Shown here in pieces: positions 1 through 8,409 of a DNA stretch of 20,698 bases. Below the pieces are notes generated by a model. It made no database searches, was not told the origin of the DNA, and was given only the letters and a program-made list of their open reading frames with translations. The stretch is from a bacterium. GTDB taxonomy: Bacteria; Spirochaetota; UBA4802; UBA5550. The stretch covers positions 1 to 20,698 of the forward strand of contig JAAENB010000501.1 in assembly GCA_024224995.1 (NCBI GenBank). Reading direction: 5' to 3'. The stretch's first letter is position 1; every line of letters starts with the position of its first letter. The translations under genes were made by a program, and so were the position numbers.

Positions 1-334
1 GGATTTTACTTATAACAAAAGCCAGGAAAGGAATAAAATGAAGAAGATATTTTTTTTCAATATGAACCATTTTCCTGGTAAGTGTGAGACCATAGAGATA
101 AAACAATGGACCAATAAGAAAATTAAAGGGAGTCATTATTCCTATCATGTGAGGATTGCTGTAGTGGTATCCTTTTGTGTAAAGGAGCCCAAAAACCTGG
201 AACAAAGTAATAACCAGGATTGCCAGGGCGAATATCCTGTTTGCCAGGAAGTTTGCTTTGCGAAAGAACAAAGCACATACCAGGAAAACCCCCTGGATTA
301 TTCCGATAATAAGAACAATTTGAACTGTATTCAT
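1..334 (-). CDS. AraC-type regulator with N-terminal membrane sensor domain (5' part, runs off left edge)
   Basis: Reading the minus strand from an ATG at 334-332 gives 111 uninterrupted residues up to the window edge, starting MNTVQIVLIIGIIQGVFLVC. The piece is strongly hydrophobic, with helices at about residues 3-23, 33-52, 65-87 and 98-110. It contains a HMIGIMTPFNFLIGPLFYLY segment and a positively charged turn near residue 90. This pattern (FxxKxNxxANRxFAL, a TxxxxHxxG-like stretch, P.FLxGPLxYLY, then LHFIPF) is typical of the multi-helix N-terminal domain of membrane-bound AraC-family regulators; the DNA-binding C-terminus would lie outside the window. A weak AGGT sits 7 bases before the ATG. 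The gene diverges from the dciA-gyrA operon. The membrane domain is clear. The AraC assignment rests on family resemblance and could be wrong if the missing half is, for example, a kinase. Confidence 0.72.
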   Translation of the reverse strand, partial: MNTVQIVLIIGIIQGVFLVCALFFRKANFLANRIFALAILVITLFQVFGLLYTKGYHYSNPHMIGIMTPFNFLIGPLFYLYGLTLTRKMVHIEKKYLLHFIPFLAFVISKI

Positions 335-463
335 AATAGATACCTGCTGCCGATTATTGTATTCTATAATGCTAAGCGTTATTTTGGAGCAAATAGATGC
401 AACATTTTTTTTGAAACAGGTGAAAAAAATTCCGGCTTGACTAATAAATGAGACATCTTAAAA

Positions 464-493
464 TTGATCTTTTATAGATATTTGTTTTATATA
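464..493 (+). promoter_or_regulatory. Candidate sigma70 promoter for the dciA-remB-gyrB-gyrA operon
   Basis: TTGATC at 464-469, an 18-base spacer, and TATATA at 488-493. Transcription would start near 500, inside the possible recF remnant. This is the only reasonable promoter seen ahead of the operon on the plus strand; the -35 box is imperfect. Confidence 0.35.
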
Positions 494-597
494 CACAGGA
501 AAATAAATGTCAGTTTTTGATCACGAAAAGCTCTTTTTTTGGGCAGCTTGTCCCTCCAAAGGATGAGATGAAGGGCTCTACAGATAAAGAAGAATGA
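478..597 (+). pseudogene. Possible 3' remnant of recF
   Basis: An open frame without a start codon runs from just after a TAG at 475-477 to a TGA at 595-597. It encodes about 39 residues, including ENKCQFLITKSSFFGQL and ending KGSTDKEE. The TGA overlaps the dciA start codon in a 4-base ATGA, the kind of coupling expected between recF and the gene after it. The NxxQFxIT core about 24 residues from the end resembles the last beta strand of RecF. In the common order dnaN-recF-dciA-gyrB this is where recF should end. Everything upstream of about 478 is missing and is replaced by the spacer to the divergent AraC-type gene. The recF identity is inferred from position and a short match; chance coding potential is the alternative. 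Confidence 0.35.
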
Positions 598-923
598 AAT
601 TCAGAATAGGAAACAAAAGAAAGAATAAAGTGGTGGGCTTCAGTGGAGTCTTACCGGATATAATCAAAGAACTGGATATAGAGGATTCTTTTTTAATAGA
701 AGCGATAAAGTCTATATGGCCCGGAGTAGTAGGAGAGATATTGGCAACCCACAGTATCCCCGGCAGGATATTTAAAAAGACTTTGTTTGTGTCGGTAGAT
801 CATTCTGTTTACGCGAATGAATTAATGATGATGAGAAATACTATACTTGAAAAGATCGAAGAAGAACTGGCAGTAGATATAATTAAGAATCTTAAAGCAG
901 AAATAAAAAGATTGAAATGGTGA
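594..923 (+). CDS. dciA: DciA-type replicative helicase loader (DUF721)
   Basis: 109 residues. The central part carries the DUF721/DciA signature: an IxxIWPGVVGEILATHS stretch at about residues 39-54, then a P-G-R-x-F-K-K-T-L-F-V-S-V-D strand and an S-V-Y-A-N-E-L helix. DciA proteins load or stimulate the DnaB replicative helicase in bacteria without DnaC/DnaI; the activity here is taken from the family. The protein is short and basic at both ends, as usual, with no extra domains. It heads the remB-gyrB-gyrA cluster, which agrees with the classic origin-proximal gene order. The start ATG overlaps the stop of the upstream frame in ATGA; only a weak AAGAAG precedes it, so translational coupling is likely. 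Confidence 0.85.
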   Translation: MKFRIGNKRKNKVVGFSGVLPDIIKELDIEDSFLIEAIKSIWPGVVGEILATHSIPGRIFKKTLFVSVDHSVYANELMMMRNTILEKIEEELAVDIIKNLKAEIKRLKW

Positions 924-947
924 CCGGTGGTTAAGTGAGGTAAGAAT

Positions 948-3099
<2,152 letters not shown>

Positions 3100-3115
3100 A
3101 CCAAACCGTAGGGAC

Positions 3116-3127
3116 ACGGCGCGCCGT
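3116..3127. repeat. Perfect 12-base GC palindrome in the gyrB-gyrA spacer
   Basis: ACGGCGCGCCGT is its own reverse complement and lies between the gyrB stop and the gyrA ribosome binding site, within a GTAGGGACACGGCGCGCCGT context. It could be half of a dispersed palindromic element or a small hairpin that tunes gyrA translation. A related ACGGC/GCCGT hairpin follows gyrA at 5610-5624. Confidence 0.6.
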
Positions 3128-3147
3128 AGCAAGAAAGGAGAAGAAAA

Positions 3148-5607
3148 GTGGCAAAAAAGAAAACAGGCGAAGAACCGGTAATAAAAGAGAAAATAATTGA
3201 TATAGAAATAGAAGATAAGATGCGAAATTCGTATCTTGATTATTCCATGAGTGTAATCGTGGGACGGGCGCTGCCCGATGTGCGGGACGGATTGAAACCG
3301 GTACACAGAAGGATATTACACGCAATGAACGAACGGGCATGGCGCAGCGACAGACCATATGTAAAGTCGGCCAAGATTGTCGGTGAAGTAATTGGTAATT
3401 ATCACCCGCATGGAGATTCAGCCGTATATGATACCATGGTACGAATGGTACAGGAATTTTCAATGCGCCAGCCTATTATTGACGGGCAGGGGAACTTCGG
3501 GTCCATGGACGGGGATCCTCCGGCAGCCTATCGATATACGGAAGCCCGTTTGAATAAAGCGGCCGAGGAACTGCTCAAGGATATAGATAAAGAGACAGTA
3601 GATTTTAATCCAAACTTTGACGACACCCGGAAAGAGCCCCAGGTGCTGCCTGCGGCATTTCCCAATTTGCTGGTAAACGGCTCCGAAGGAATCGCCGTAG
3701 GAATGGCAACAAAGATCCCGCCCCATAACCTTGGAGAGGTCATAGACGCGACTATTGAAATGATCGACAATCCCGATATAACCGTAAAAAAATTGATGAA
3801 GCACATCAAAGGGCCCGACTTTCCAACGGGCGCTTCAATAATGGGAGCCGAAGGGATTGTAAAAGCCTATAACACCGGACGGGGCAGTGTAAAGATCCGG
3901 GGAACGATAGATGTAGAAGAAACGAAAAAGGGACGGGAAGTTATTGCCGTATCAGCGATTCCGTTCCAGGTAAATAAAGCGACGCTTATTAGCAAAATAG
4001 CGGATCTTGTAAATAACAAGGTAATTGAAGGAATCTCCGAGATCCGGGATGAGTCGGACCGGTCGGGCTTGCGGATTGTTATAAACCTGAAAAGAGATGC
4101 CAATTCCAGTATTATTATCAACCAATTATATAAGCACACTGCGCTGCAAACGTCTTTTGGAATGATACTCCTGGCCATTGTGGATGGAGTCCCAAAGGTT
4201 CTAAACCTGAAAGCAATTTTGCAGAATTATATATTACACCGGAAAGAGGTAATAGTCAGAAGAACCCAGTATGAGCTCAGAAAAGCGGAAGAGCGGGCTC
4301 ATATCCTGGAGGGCTTGAAAATAGCGCTCGATAACATTGATGAAGTAATTAAAATAATCAGGGGTTCAAAGAACGCAGAAGACGCGGGGAAAAAGTTGAT
4401 CAAGACCTTTCAGCTGTCCGAGATCCAGGCCAAAGCGATCCTTGACATGAGACTGCAGCGGCTCACCAGTCTGGAAGTCCAGAAGATTATTGATGAGTTA
4501 AAGGCATTAAAAAAGCTAATCGCGGAATTGAAATCCATACTGAAAAGTGAAGTAAAGATATATAATATCGTAAAAAAAGAGCTTGGCGAGATAAAAGAAA
4601 AGTACGCGAATGAGCGAAGAACGGAAATCCAGGCAGGAGGAGATGTATCAACAGATTTTAATGTAGAGGATCTCATCGCCGAAGAGGATATGGTAATATC
4701 AATTACCAATGACGGATTTATTCGGAGAATGCCGGTGGACGCGTTTAAGAAGCAGCGGCGCGGCGGAAAGGGCGTAATTGGCATGTCAACGGCAAAGAGA
4801 GAGGATTTTGTCAAGATGATGACAGTTGCCATGACCCATGATACCGTATTCCTGTTCTCGAATAAAGGAAAGATATTTGCGTTAAAAGCGTACGAAATAC
4901 CAATGGCATCGAAGAACAGCAGGGGGAAATCACTTAAGGGGATTATCAACCTTGCGTCGGAAGAGTTTGTCACCGCAATGTGTTCGATTGGCAGTTTAGA
5001 CACTGAAGCCTATCTCTGTATGGTAACGGAAAACGGTATTTTGAAAAAGACCGGGATTGAGGATTTTGCCAATGCCAGGAAGGGCGGAATTATCGCTATC
5101 AGCCTTAAAAAAGATGATCAGCTTATTGATGCCATGATCGTAGAAAAAGGTGATGATATAGTGATTGCTTCCCGGGATGGTCTGCTTCTCAGGTCGAACC
5201 TGTTAAAGATGCGGTCCATGGGTAGAACTGCTGCCGGCATTATTGGAATGCGCCTGGCCCCTGAAGACAAGATCATTGATATGGATGTGGTAAAAAAAGA
5301 CTCCAATCTTTTTGTCATAACCGAACAGGGATATGGAAAAAAGATCAAGTATAGCAATTTTACCAACAAAGGCAGAGGCGGAAAAGGGATGGCATATGTA
5401 AAGGTCACCGATAAGAACGGCCCTGCTGTAGGAATAAAGTCGGTCTTTGAGAATGACGAAATTATTATTACGGCGAAGAGCGGAATGACCATCAGGTTAT
5501 TGGCAAAAGATGTATCGGTTCAGGGACGGTCAACAGTGGGAGTTCGGCTGCTGGATGTTAATGAAAATGATATGGTATCAGATTTCGCGGTTATAACGGA
5601 TTTGTAA
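3148..5607 (+). CDS. gyrA: DNA gyrase subunit A
   Basis: 819 residues from a GTG start preceded at 7 bases by AAGGAG. The breakage-reunion domain contains HPHGDSAVYDTMVRMVQ and the active-site tyrosine Tyr130 in YRYTEAR. The C-terminal beta-pinwheel contains the GyrA box QRRGGKG at residues 536-542, which separates true gyrase from topoisomerase IV ParC. Residues matching the quinolone-resistance positions of E. coli (Ser83, Asp87) are Ser91 and Asp95, the sensitive-type residues. It forms the A2B2 gyrase with the adjacent gyrB product, so the pair is almost certainly one operon. Nothing is missing or truncated. Confidence 0.98.
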   Translation: MAKKKTGEEPVIKEKIIDIEIEDKMRNSYLDYSMSVIVGRALPDVRDGLKPVHRRILHAMNERAWRSDRPYVKSAKIVGEVIGNYHPHGDSAVYDTMVRMVQEFSMRQPIIDGQGNFGSMDGDPPAAYRYTEARLNKAAEELLKDIDKETVDFNPNFDDTRKEPQVLPAAFPNLLVNGSEGIAVGMATKIPPHNLGEVIDATIEMIDNPDITVKKLMKHIKGPDFPTGASIMGAEGIVKAYNTGRGSVKIRGTIDVEETKKGREVIAVSAIPFQVNKATLISKIADLVNNKVIEGISEIRDESDRSGLRIVINLKRDANSSIIINQLYKHTALQTSFGMILLAIVDGVPKVLNLKAILQNYILHRKEVIVRRTQYELRKAEERAHILEGLKIALDNIDEVIKIIRGSKNAEDAGKKLIKTFQLSEIQAKAILDMRLQRLTSLEVQKIIDELKALKKLIAELKSILKSEVKIYNIVKKELGEIKEKYANERRTEIQAGGDVSTDFNVEDLIAEEDMVISITNDGFIRRMPVDAFKKQRRGGKGVIGMSTAKREDFVKMMTVAMTHDTVFLFSNKGKIFALKAYEIPMASKNSRGKSLKGIINLASEEFVTAMCSIGSLDTEAYLCMVTENGILKKTGIEDFANARKGGIIAISLKKDDQLIDAMIVEKGDDIVIASRDGLLLRSNLLKMRSMGRTAAGIIGMRLAPEDKIIDMDVVKKDSNLFVITEQGYGKKIKYSNFTNKGRGGKGMAYVKVTDKNGPAVGIKSVFENDEIIITAKSGMTIRLLAKDVSVQGRSTVGVRLLDVNENDMVSDFAVITDL

Positions 5608-5609
5608 GC

Positions 5610-5624
5610 ACGGCAAAACGCCGT
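5610..5624 (+). other. Small hairpin after gyrA
   Basis: ACGGC-AAAAC-GCCGT forms a 5-base-pair stem just after the gyrA stop. No T-run follows, so it is not a convincing terminator; transcription probably continues into the small membrane protein gene. The same ACGGC/GCCGT bases form the palindrome before gyrA. Confidence 0.35.
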
Positions 5625-5650
5625 AATATTTATCTAAAGGTGGGAGTGGA

Positions 5651-5845
5651 ATGAAAAAGATTTTGTTATTATTTTCGTTGGTGATTGCGCTGGCTTCTCT
5701 CGGAGCATGTTGTTATTTCTTTTTTGTAACAAGACAGTTAGTTTATGGTTCCTTGAGCATGATCTCTGCCTGTGTATTCATACTTATTTACGCCATGTCT
5801 TCCAGTGTGAACCAGCTTCCGGAAGGCTATTCCGATGATGAATAA
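5651..5845 (+). CDS. Small two-helix membrane protein, unknown function
   Basis: 64 residues. Hydrophobic helices cover about residues 4-27 and 31-52, followed by a short acidic tail ending GYSDDE. The start has a strong ribosome binding site (AGGTGGGAG). The N-terminus (MKKILLLFSLVIALASLGAC) could also be read as a signal peptide with a lipobox-like LGAC, but a second Cys follows directly and the second helix is too hydrophobic for a plain lipoprotein, so a membrane hairpin seems likelier. It lies 43 bases after gyrA and is probably co-transcribed. I recognise no family. Confidence 0.65.
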   Translation: MKKILLLFSLVIALASLGACCYFFFVTRQLVYGSLSMISACVFILIYAMSSSVNQLPEGYSDDE

Positions 5846-5875
5846 GATCATGAATTAGAATTAAAAACAATTCCG

Positions 5876-5930
5876 GTACCTGCCGATAATATATATAAAG
5901 ATGAAGAAATATATATATTTCGGGAGGTAC
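5876..5930 (+). promoter_or_regulatory. Long AU-rich hairpin that buries the ribosome binding site of the zinc-ribbon gene
   Basis: The left arm (5876-5897) and right arm (5910-5930) form about 20 base pairs with one G-G mismatch (5882/5924) and one bulged T (5887), closing a 12-base loop. The stem has a GTACCT/AGGTAC base, a short CCGA/TCGG block and a run of ten A-T pairs. The Shine-Dalgarno GGGAGG at 5922-5927 lies fully inside the right arm, while the ATG at 5933 is just outside. In the mRNA this should block initiation until opened. The design resembles RNA thermometers and other translational switches; the trigger is unknown. Confidence 0.7.
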
Positions 5931-5932
5931 TT

Positions 5933-6073
5933 ATGAGCAACACACGTTTTAGAACATTCTTATATACCTGCAAATGCGGGCATATTGTCCAGGTTTTCTG
6001 CGATTACGGACTTCCCCAGGAAAATTATAAGTGCAGAAGATGCGGCGCAGGTATAAAGAGAAAAGAGATATAA
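5933..6073 (+). CDS. 46-residue zinc-ribbon protein
   Basis: A short frame starting MSNTRFRTFLYTCKCGHIVQ and ending CRRCGAGIKRKEI. Two Cys pairs, Cys13-x-Cys15 and Cys34-x2-Cys37, with an extra Cys23, suggest a single zinc ribbon or knuckle. The protein is basic (several Lys and Arg at the C-terminus), compatible with RNA or DNA binding or with being a small adaptor; this is inference. A strong GGGAGG precedes the ATG by 5 bases but is locked in the hairpin described at 5876-5930. The gene lies between the small membrane protein and the Phd-type antitoxin. No specific family is recognised. Confidence 0.75.
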   Translation: MSNTRFRTFLYTCKCGHIVQVFCDYGLPQENYKCRRCGAGIKRKEI

Positions 6074-6080
6074 AATTAAG

Positions 6081-6109
6081 TTGATTTTTTTGTTTAGTCA
6101 TATTATTAT
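6081..6109 (+). promoter_or_regulatory. Sigma70 promoter for the Phd-type antitoxin, predicting a leaderless mRNA
   Basis: TTGATT at 6081-6086, a 17-base spacer and TATTAT at 6104-6109. Only 6 bases separate the -10 box from the ATG at 6116, so transcription should begin at or next to the start codon. No Shine-Dalgarno is present. Confidence 0.6.
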
Positions 6110-6115
6110 ACTAAT

Positions 6116-6340
6116 ATGCATATAGTAAAGATAGATGAAGCCAAAGTAAACCTGTCTCGTTTAATACAGGAAGCCCTTGATGGAGAAGAGGTTATTATTG
6201 CAAAAGGTAATAATAGCCTGGTAAAACTGGTGGTAGTTGAGAATACTAAAAAAGGGAGAAGACTTGGTAGTGCAAAAGATGCAATCAGGCTTATGCCTGA
6301 TTTTGATGAACCATTAGATGATTTTAAAGAGTATATGTAG
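6116..6340 (+). CDS. Phd/YefM-type antitoxin
   Basis: 74 residues. The N-terminal half has the Phd/YefM fold signature: I-D-E-A-K-x-N-L-S-x-L-I, then G-E-E-V-I-I-A-K-G and L-V-K-L-V-V. The C-terminal tail with RRLGSAKDAIRLMPDFDEPL is the toxin-binding region typical of Phd antitoxins paired with PIN-domain VapC toxins. Such antitoxins neutralise the toxin and repress their own operon. It seems intact, but the toxin gene right behind it is a wreck (6340-6553), so it is an orphan. It appears to be read from a leaderless transcript. Confidence 0.88.
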   Translation: MHIVKIDEAKVNLSRLIQEALDGEEVIIAKGNNSLVKLVVVENTKKGRRLGSAKDAIRLMPDFDEPLDDFKEYM

Positions 6341-6553
6341 TAGATTTTTTGCTTGATACTAACGTTTTTTTGTGGATAATTACTGATAATGATATTAAAT
6401 TAATGAACATTAAACTTCCTCATGTTGTCTATGCCATTTCATCACAGGGATCCTTTTGATAGACTAATTATAGCTCAATCTGTTTGTGAAAATATACCAT
6501 TAATTGGAAGTGATAGAGCTTTTTCAAAGTATTCTGTTGAGTTGGTATGGTAG
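6340..6553 (+). pseudogene. vapC: Degraded vapC PIN-domain toxin (internal deletion plus frameshift)
   Basis: Directly after the antitoxin stop, one frame reads VDFLLDTNVFLWIITD, the start of a PIN domain with its first catalytic Asp, and goes on to NIKLPHVVY. A second frame from about 6422 reads SMPFHHRDPFDRLIIAQ and then IPLIGSDRAFSKY to a TAG at 6551-6553, the conserved end of VapC with the later acidic residues. Only about 71 codons remain of the usual 125-130. The middle segment with the conserved catalytic Glu is gone and the two parts are out of frame. There is also no ATG for the first part. The toxin RNase should therefore be dead. Confidence 0.85.
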
Positions 6554-6648
6554 CTAATAGAATTGGTTATTAATATATTATATTATTTTGTTGCAGTTTT
6601 ATTAATTTTTTCATAAAATTATTTTTCTAAAAAAACGCATTTTGTCCC

Positions 6649-6678
6649 TTGACAAACCCTATTTATTTTTGATATACT
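6649..6678 (+). promoter_or_regulatory. Sigma70 promoter for the LDH2-type dehydrogenase
   Basis: Perfect TTGACA at 6649-6654, an 18-base spacer, and TATACT at 6673-6678. Start of transcription near 6685 would give a leader of about 78 bases that contains the CCCTGA-rich stretch at 6709-6742. Confidence 0.75.
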
Positions 6679-6708
6679 CTATATCGAAAGAGGCTGGTTG
6701 TACAAAAC

Positions 6709-6742
6709 CCTGACCCCCGGCCCCTGATCCCTGAAATCTGAA
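6709..6742 (+). repeat. Degenerate CCCTGA-type repeats in the leader of the dehydrogenase gene
   Basis: Between the promoter and the ribosome binding site the C-rich sequence carries CCTGA, CCTGAT, CCTGAA and TCTGAA in close succession (about four loose copies of a 6-9 base unit). It is unlike its AT-rich surroundings. Confidence 0.4.
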
Positions 6743-6762
6743 TTTAGCAAAGGAGAACAAAT

Positions 6763-7872
6763 ATGAGTGAAGATACAGTATGGGTACCATTTGATATCTT
6801 AGAGCGATTTATGACAGATGTTTTCAAAGGGCTGGGAGTCCCGGAAGAGGACGCGAAGATTTGCTCGGAAGTGCTCATCACTTCCGATAAAAGAGGGATC
6901 GATTCTCACGGAATAAACCGCTTAAAACCGATATATTATAACCGCATAAAAGCCGGGATACAATTCCCCGAAGCGGAATTTGAAATTATAAAAGAAGGAC
7001 CAACAACAGCGGTAATAGACGGACACCACGGCATGGGGCATGTCATTGCCAAACGCTCAATGGATATGGCAATAAAAAAGGCGGAAGAGTACGGCCTGGG
7101 AATGGTGGCAGTACGGAATTCAACCCATTACGGGATTGCCGGGTATTATACAATCCAGGCAGCGGAAGCCGGGATGATAGGAATAACCGGAACAAACGCG
7201 CGGCCTTCAATCGCGCCCACATTTGGTATAGATAACATGCTGGGCACCAATCCCCTGGTATTTGGAATGCCAACAAATGATGAATTTCCATTTGTAATAG
7301 ACTGCGCGACTTCAATAACGCAAAGAGGAAAAATAGAGCTCTACGACAGGGAAGGAAAAGAAATGCCTCCCGGATGGGTAATCAACAGGGAGGGAAACAC
7401 CAGCACAGACGCGACACAAACCCTGAAAGCCCTGGTAGACGGGACAGCAGCATTAACACCGCTCGGAGGGATCGGAGAAGAACTTGGAGGCTATAAAGGT
7501 TATGGCTATGCCACTGTAGTAGAGATCCTCTCGGCCGCGCTCCAGGGAGGCAGCTTTTTGGCAATGCTTACGGGGTTTGAAAAGGGAGAAAAAGTACCGT
7601 ATAAACTGGGTCACTTTTTTACCGCTATCAACATATCACATTTTACCGACCTTGACGCGTTTAAAGAAACCACAACAGAGATATTGCAGCAGCTCAGGAA
7701 TTCAGCAAAAATACCGGGGCAGTCAAGGATCTATACAGCCGGGGAAAAAGAGTATGAAGCATGGCTGGAAAGAAAGGATAAAGGAGTTCCGGTTAATAAA
7801 AGTTTGCAGGCAGAGATTTTGCAAATGCAGGAAGAACTGGGGCTTACCGGGTATACATTTCCCTTCTCATAA
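6763..7872 (+). CDS. LDH2/MDH2-family NAD(P)-dependent 2-hydroxyacid dehydrogenase (Ldh family oxidoreductase)
   Basis: 369 residues, full length for the malate/L-lactate/ureidoglycolate/sulfolactate dehydrogenase family (LDH2_MDH2), which is unrelated to classical Rossmann lactate dehydrogenases. Marks include DKRGIDSHGINRL (residues 42-53), DGHHGMGH, the NSTHYGIAGYY motif with His122 matching the family's catalytic His, NARPSIAPTFG and the LGTNPLVFG stretch. It oxidises or reduces a 2-hydroxy acid with NAD(P)H in the cytosol; the substrate cannot be read from sequence. The ATG follows AAAGGAG at 6 bases. It stands alone, driven by a strong promoter, and converges on the small gene at 7892-8233 with a shared hairpin at the ends. 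Confidence 0.92.
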   Translation: MSEDTVWVPFDILERFMTDVFKGLGVPEEDAKICSEVLITSDKRGIDSHGINRLKPIYYNRIKAGIQFPEAEFEIIKEGPTTAVIDGHHGMGHVIAKRSMDMAIKKAEEYGLGMVAVRNSTHYGIAGYYTIQAAEAGMIGITGTNARPSIAPTFGIDNMLGTNPLVFGMPTNDEFPFVIDCATSITQRGKIELYDREGKEMPPGWVINREGNTSTDATQTLKALVDGTAALTPLGGIGEELGGYKGYGYATVVEILSAALQGGSFLAMLTGFEKGEKVPYKLGHFFTAINISHFTDLDAFKETTTEILQQLRNSAKIPGQSRIYTAGEKEYEAWLERKDKGVPVNKSLQAEILQMQEELGLTGYTFPFS

Positions 7873-7896
7873 TGAGGGGGGGAACCCCTCATTATG
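7868..7896. terminator. 12-base-pair hairpin carrying the stop codons of two convergent genes
   Basis: CATAATGAGGGG (7868-7879), a 5-base loop, and CCCCTCATTATG (7885-7896) pair perfectly. The dehydrogenase stop TAA (7870-7872) lies in the left arm and the TAA of the minus-strand gene (7894-7892) lies in the right arm. Neither strand has a T-run after the stem, so this may act as a 3' stabilising hairpin or bidirectional pause rather than a standard intrinsic terminator. Confidence 0.6.
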
Positions 7897-8233
7897 CCAG
7901 GGTATTAAAGTTGGATCCGGTCATATTGGTCTCGGGTTCAACTCTGATTGAGGAACCAATTAGCATAAACAAGAAACTTTTCATTTCATTTAAATCCATC
8001 ATCACTTTTTTTGAAGCCATGTTTTGTTTTGGCCGTTCTACATTGGACGAGAGTTCAAAAACATCTTCCTTGATTTTATTACCAGGCAGAAAATCTTTGT
8101 CGATATTTTCAGTACTGCGAGTACTCTCAGTACTTTCAGGCCTGACAGTGAGAGTATCACTACTCGTGTTGGTATTATCCGCCCTGTTATAGGTTGAATT
8201 TTGAATTAAGCTGTTATATAAATTTATATCCAT
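7892..8233 (-). CDS. Small unknown protein with a Ser/Thr-rich N-terminal half
   Basis: 113 residues starting MDINLYNSLIQNSTYN. Residues 16-45 are low complexity, rich in Ser, Thr, Glu and Asn. A DVFELSSNVE stretch follows near residue 58, then a hydrophobic DLNEMKSFLFMLIG helix. The gene is real: a near-perfect AGAAGGAGGT lies 6-7 bases before the ATG, far better than anything for the opposite-strand frame. The mixture of a disordered N-terminus and an ELSSxxE motif is reminiscent of small flagellar regulators such as FlgM or FlaG, but I cannot assign it. A weak sigma28-like sequence lies upstream. It has no close neighbour in an operon. Confidence 0.65.
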   Translation of the reverse strand: MDINLYNSLIQNSTYNRADNTNTSSDTLTVRPESTESTRSTENIDKDFLPGNKIKEDVFELSSNVERPKQNMASKKVMMDLNEMKSFLFMLIGSSIRVEPETNMTGSNFNTLA

Positions 8234-8290
8234 ATTTTTTACCTCCTTCTGTGGAGTATTTCTGTGTCATTCTGTATATAACTTCGGCAA

Positions 8291-8318
8291 AATTCGAATT
8301 TTTTGTTATAGTATTTAT
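8291..8318 (-). promoter_or_regulatory. Weak sigma28-like promoter for the 113-residue gene
   Basis: On the minus strand TAAC, 16 bases, then GCCGAAGT, compared with the motility sigma factor consensus TAAA-N15-GCCGATAA. Three of four and five of eight bases match. No good sigma70 promoter was seen for this gene. Low confidence. Confidence 0.22.
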
Positions 8319-8346
8319 TGATTTTTTTTCAAAAAAAGCATATAAT
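8318..8346 (+). promoter_or_regulatory. Sigma70 promoter for the GH36 / M55 operon
   Basis: TTGATT at 8318-8323, a 17-base spacer (containing T- and A-runs) and a perfect TATAAT at 8341-8346. Transcription start is expected near 8353, giving a leader of about 57 bases to the ATG at 8410. Confidence 0.75.
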
Positions 8347-8409
8347 TATTGATAAATAGGCCGGAAAGTTGAAAATGTTGGTAAAAAAGAGCCAAAAACG
8401 GAGGAATTA

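Noticed and set aside
38..451. Plus-strand frame of 137 codons at the left edge
   Set aside because: Its product has no recognisable pattern and is the shadow of the minus-strand membrane-sensor gene, which has typical helices and family motifs.
7577..8192. Plus-strand frames (7577-7951 and 7872-8192) at the end of and after the dehydrogenase gene
   Set aside because: The first is out of frame inside the dehydrogenase. The second lacks a Shine-Dalgarno and opposes a minus-strand frame with a near-perfect one.
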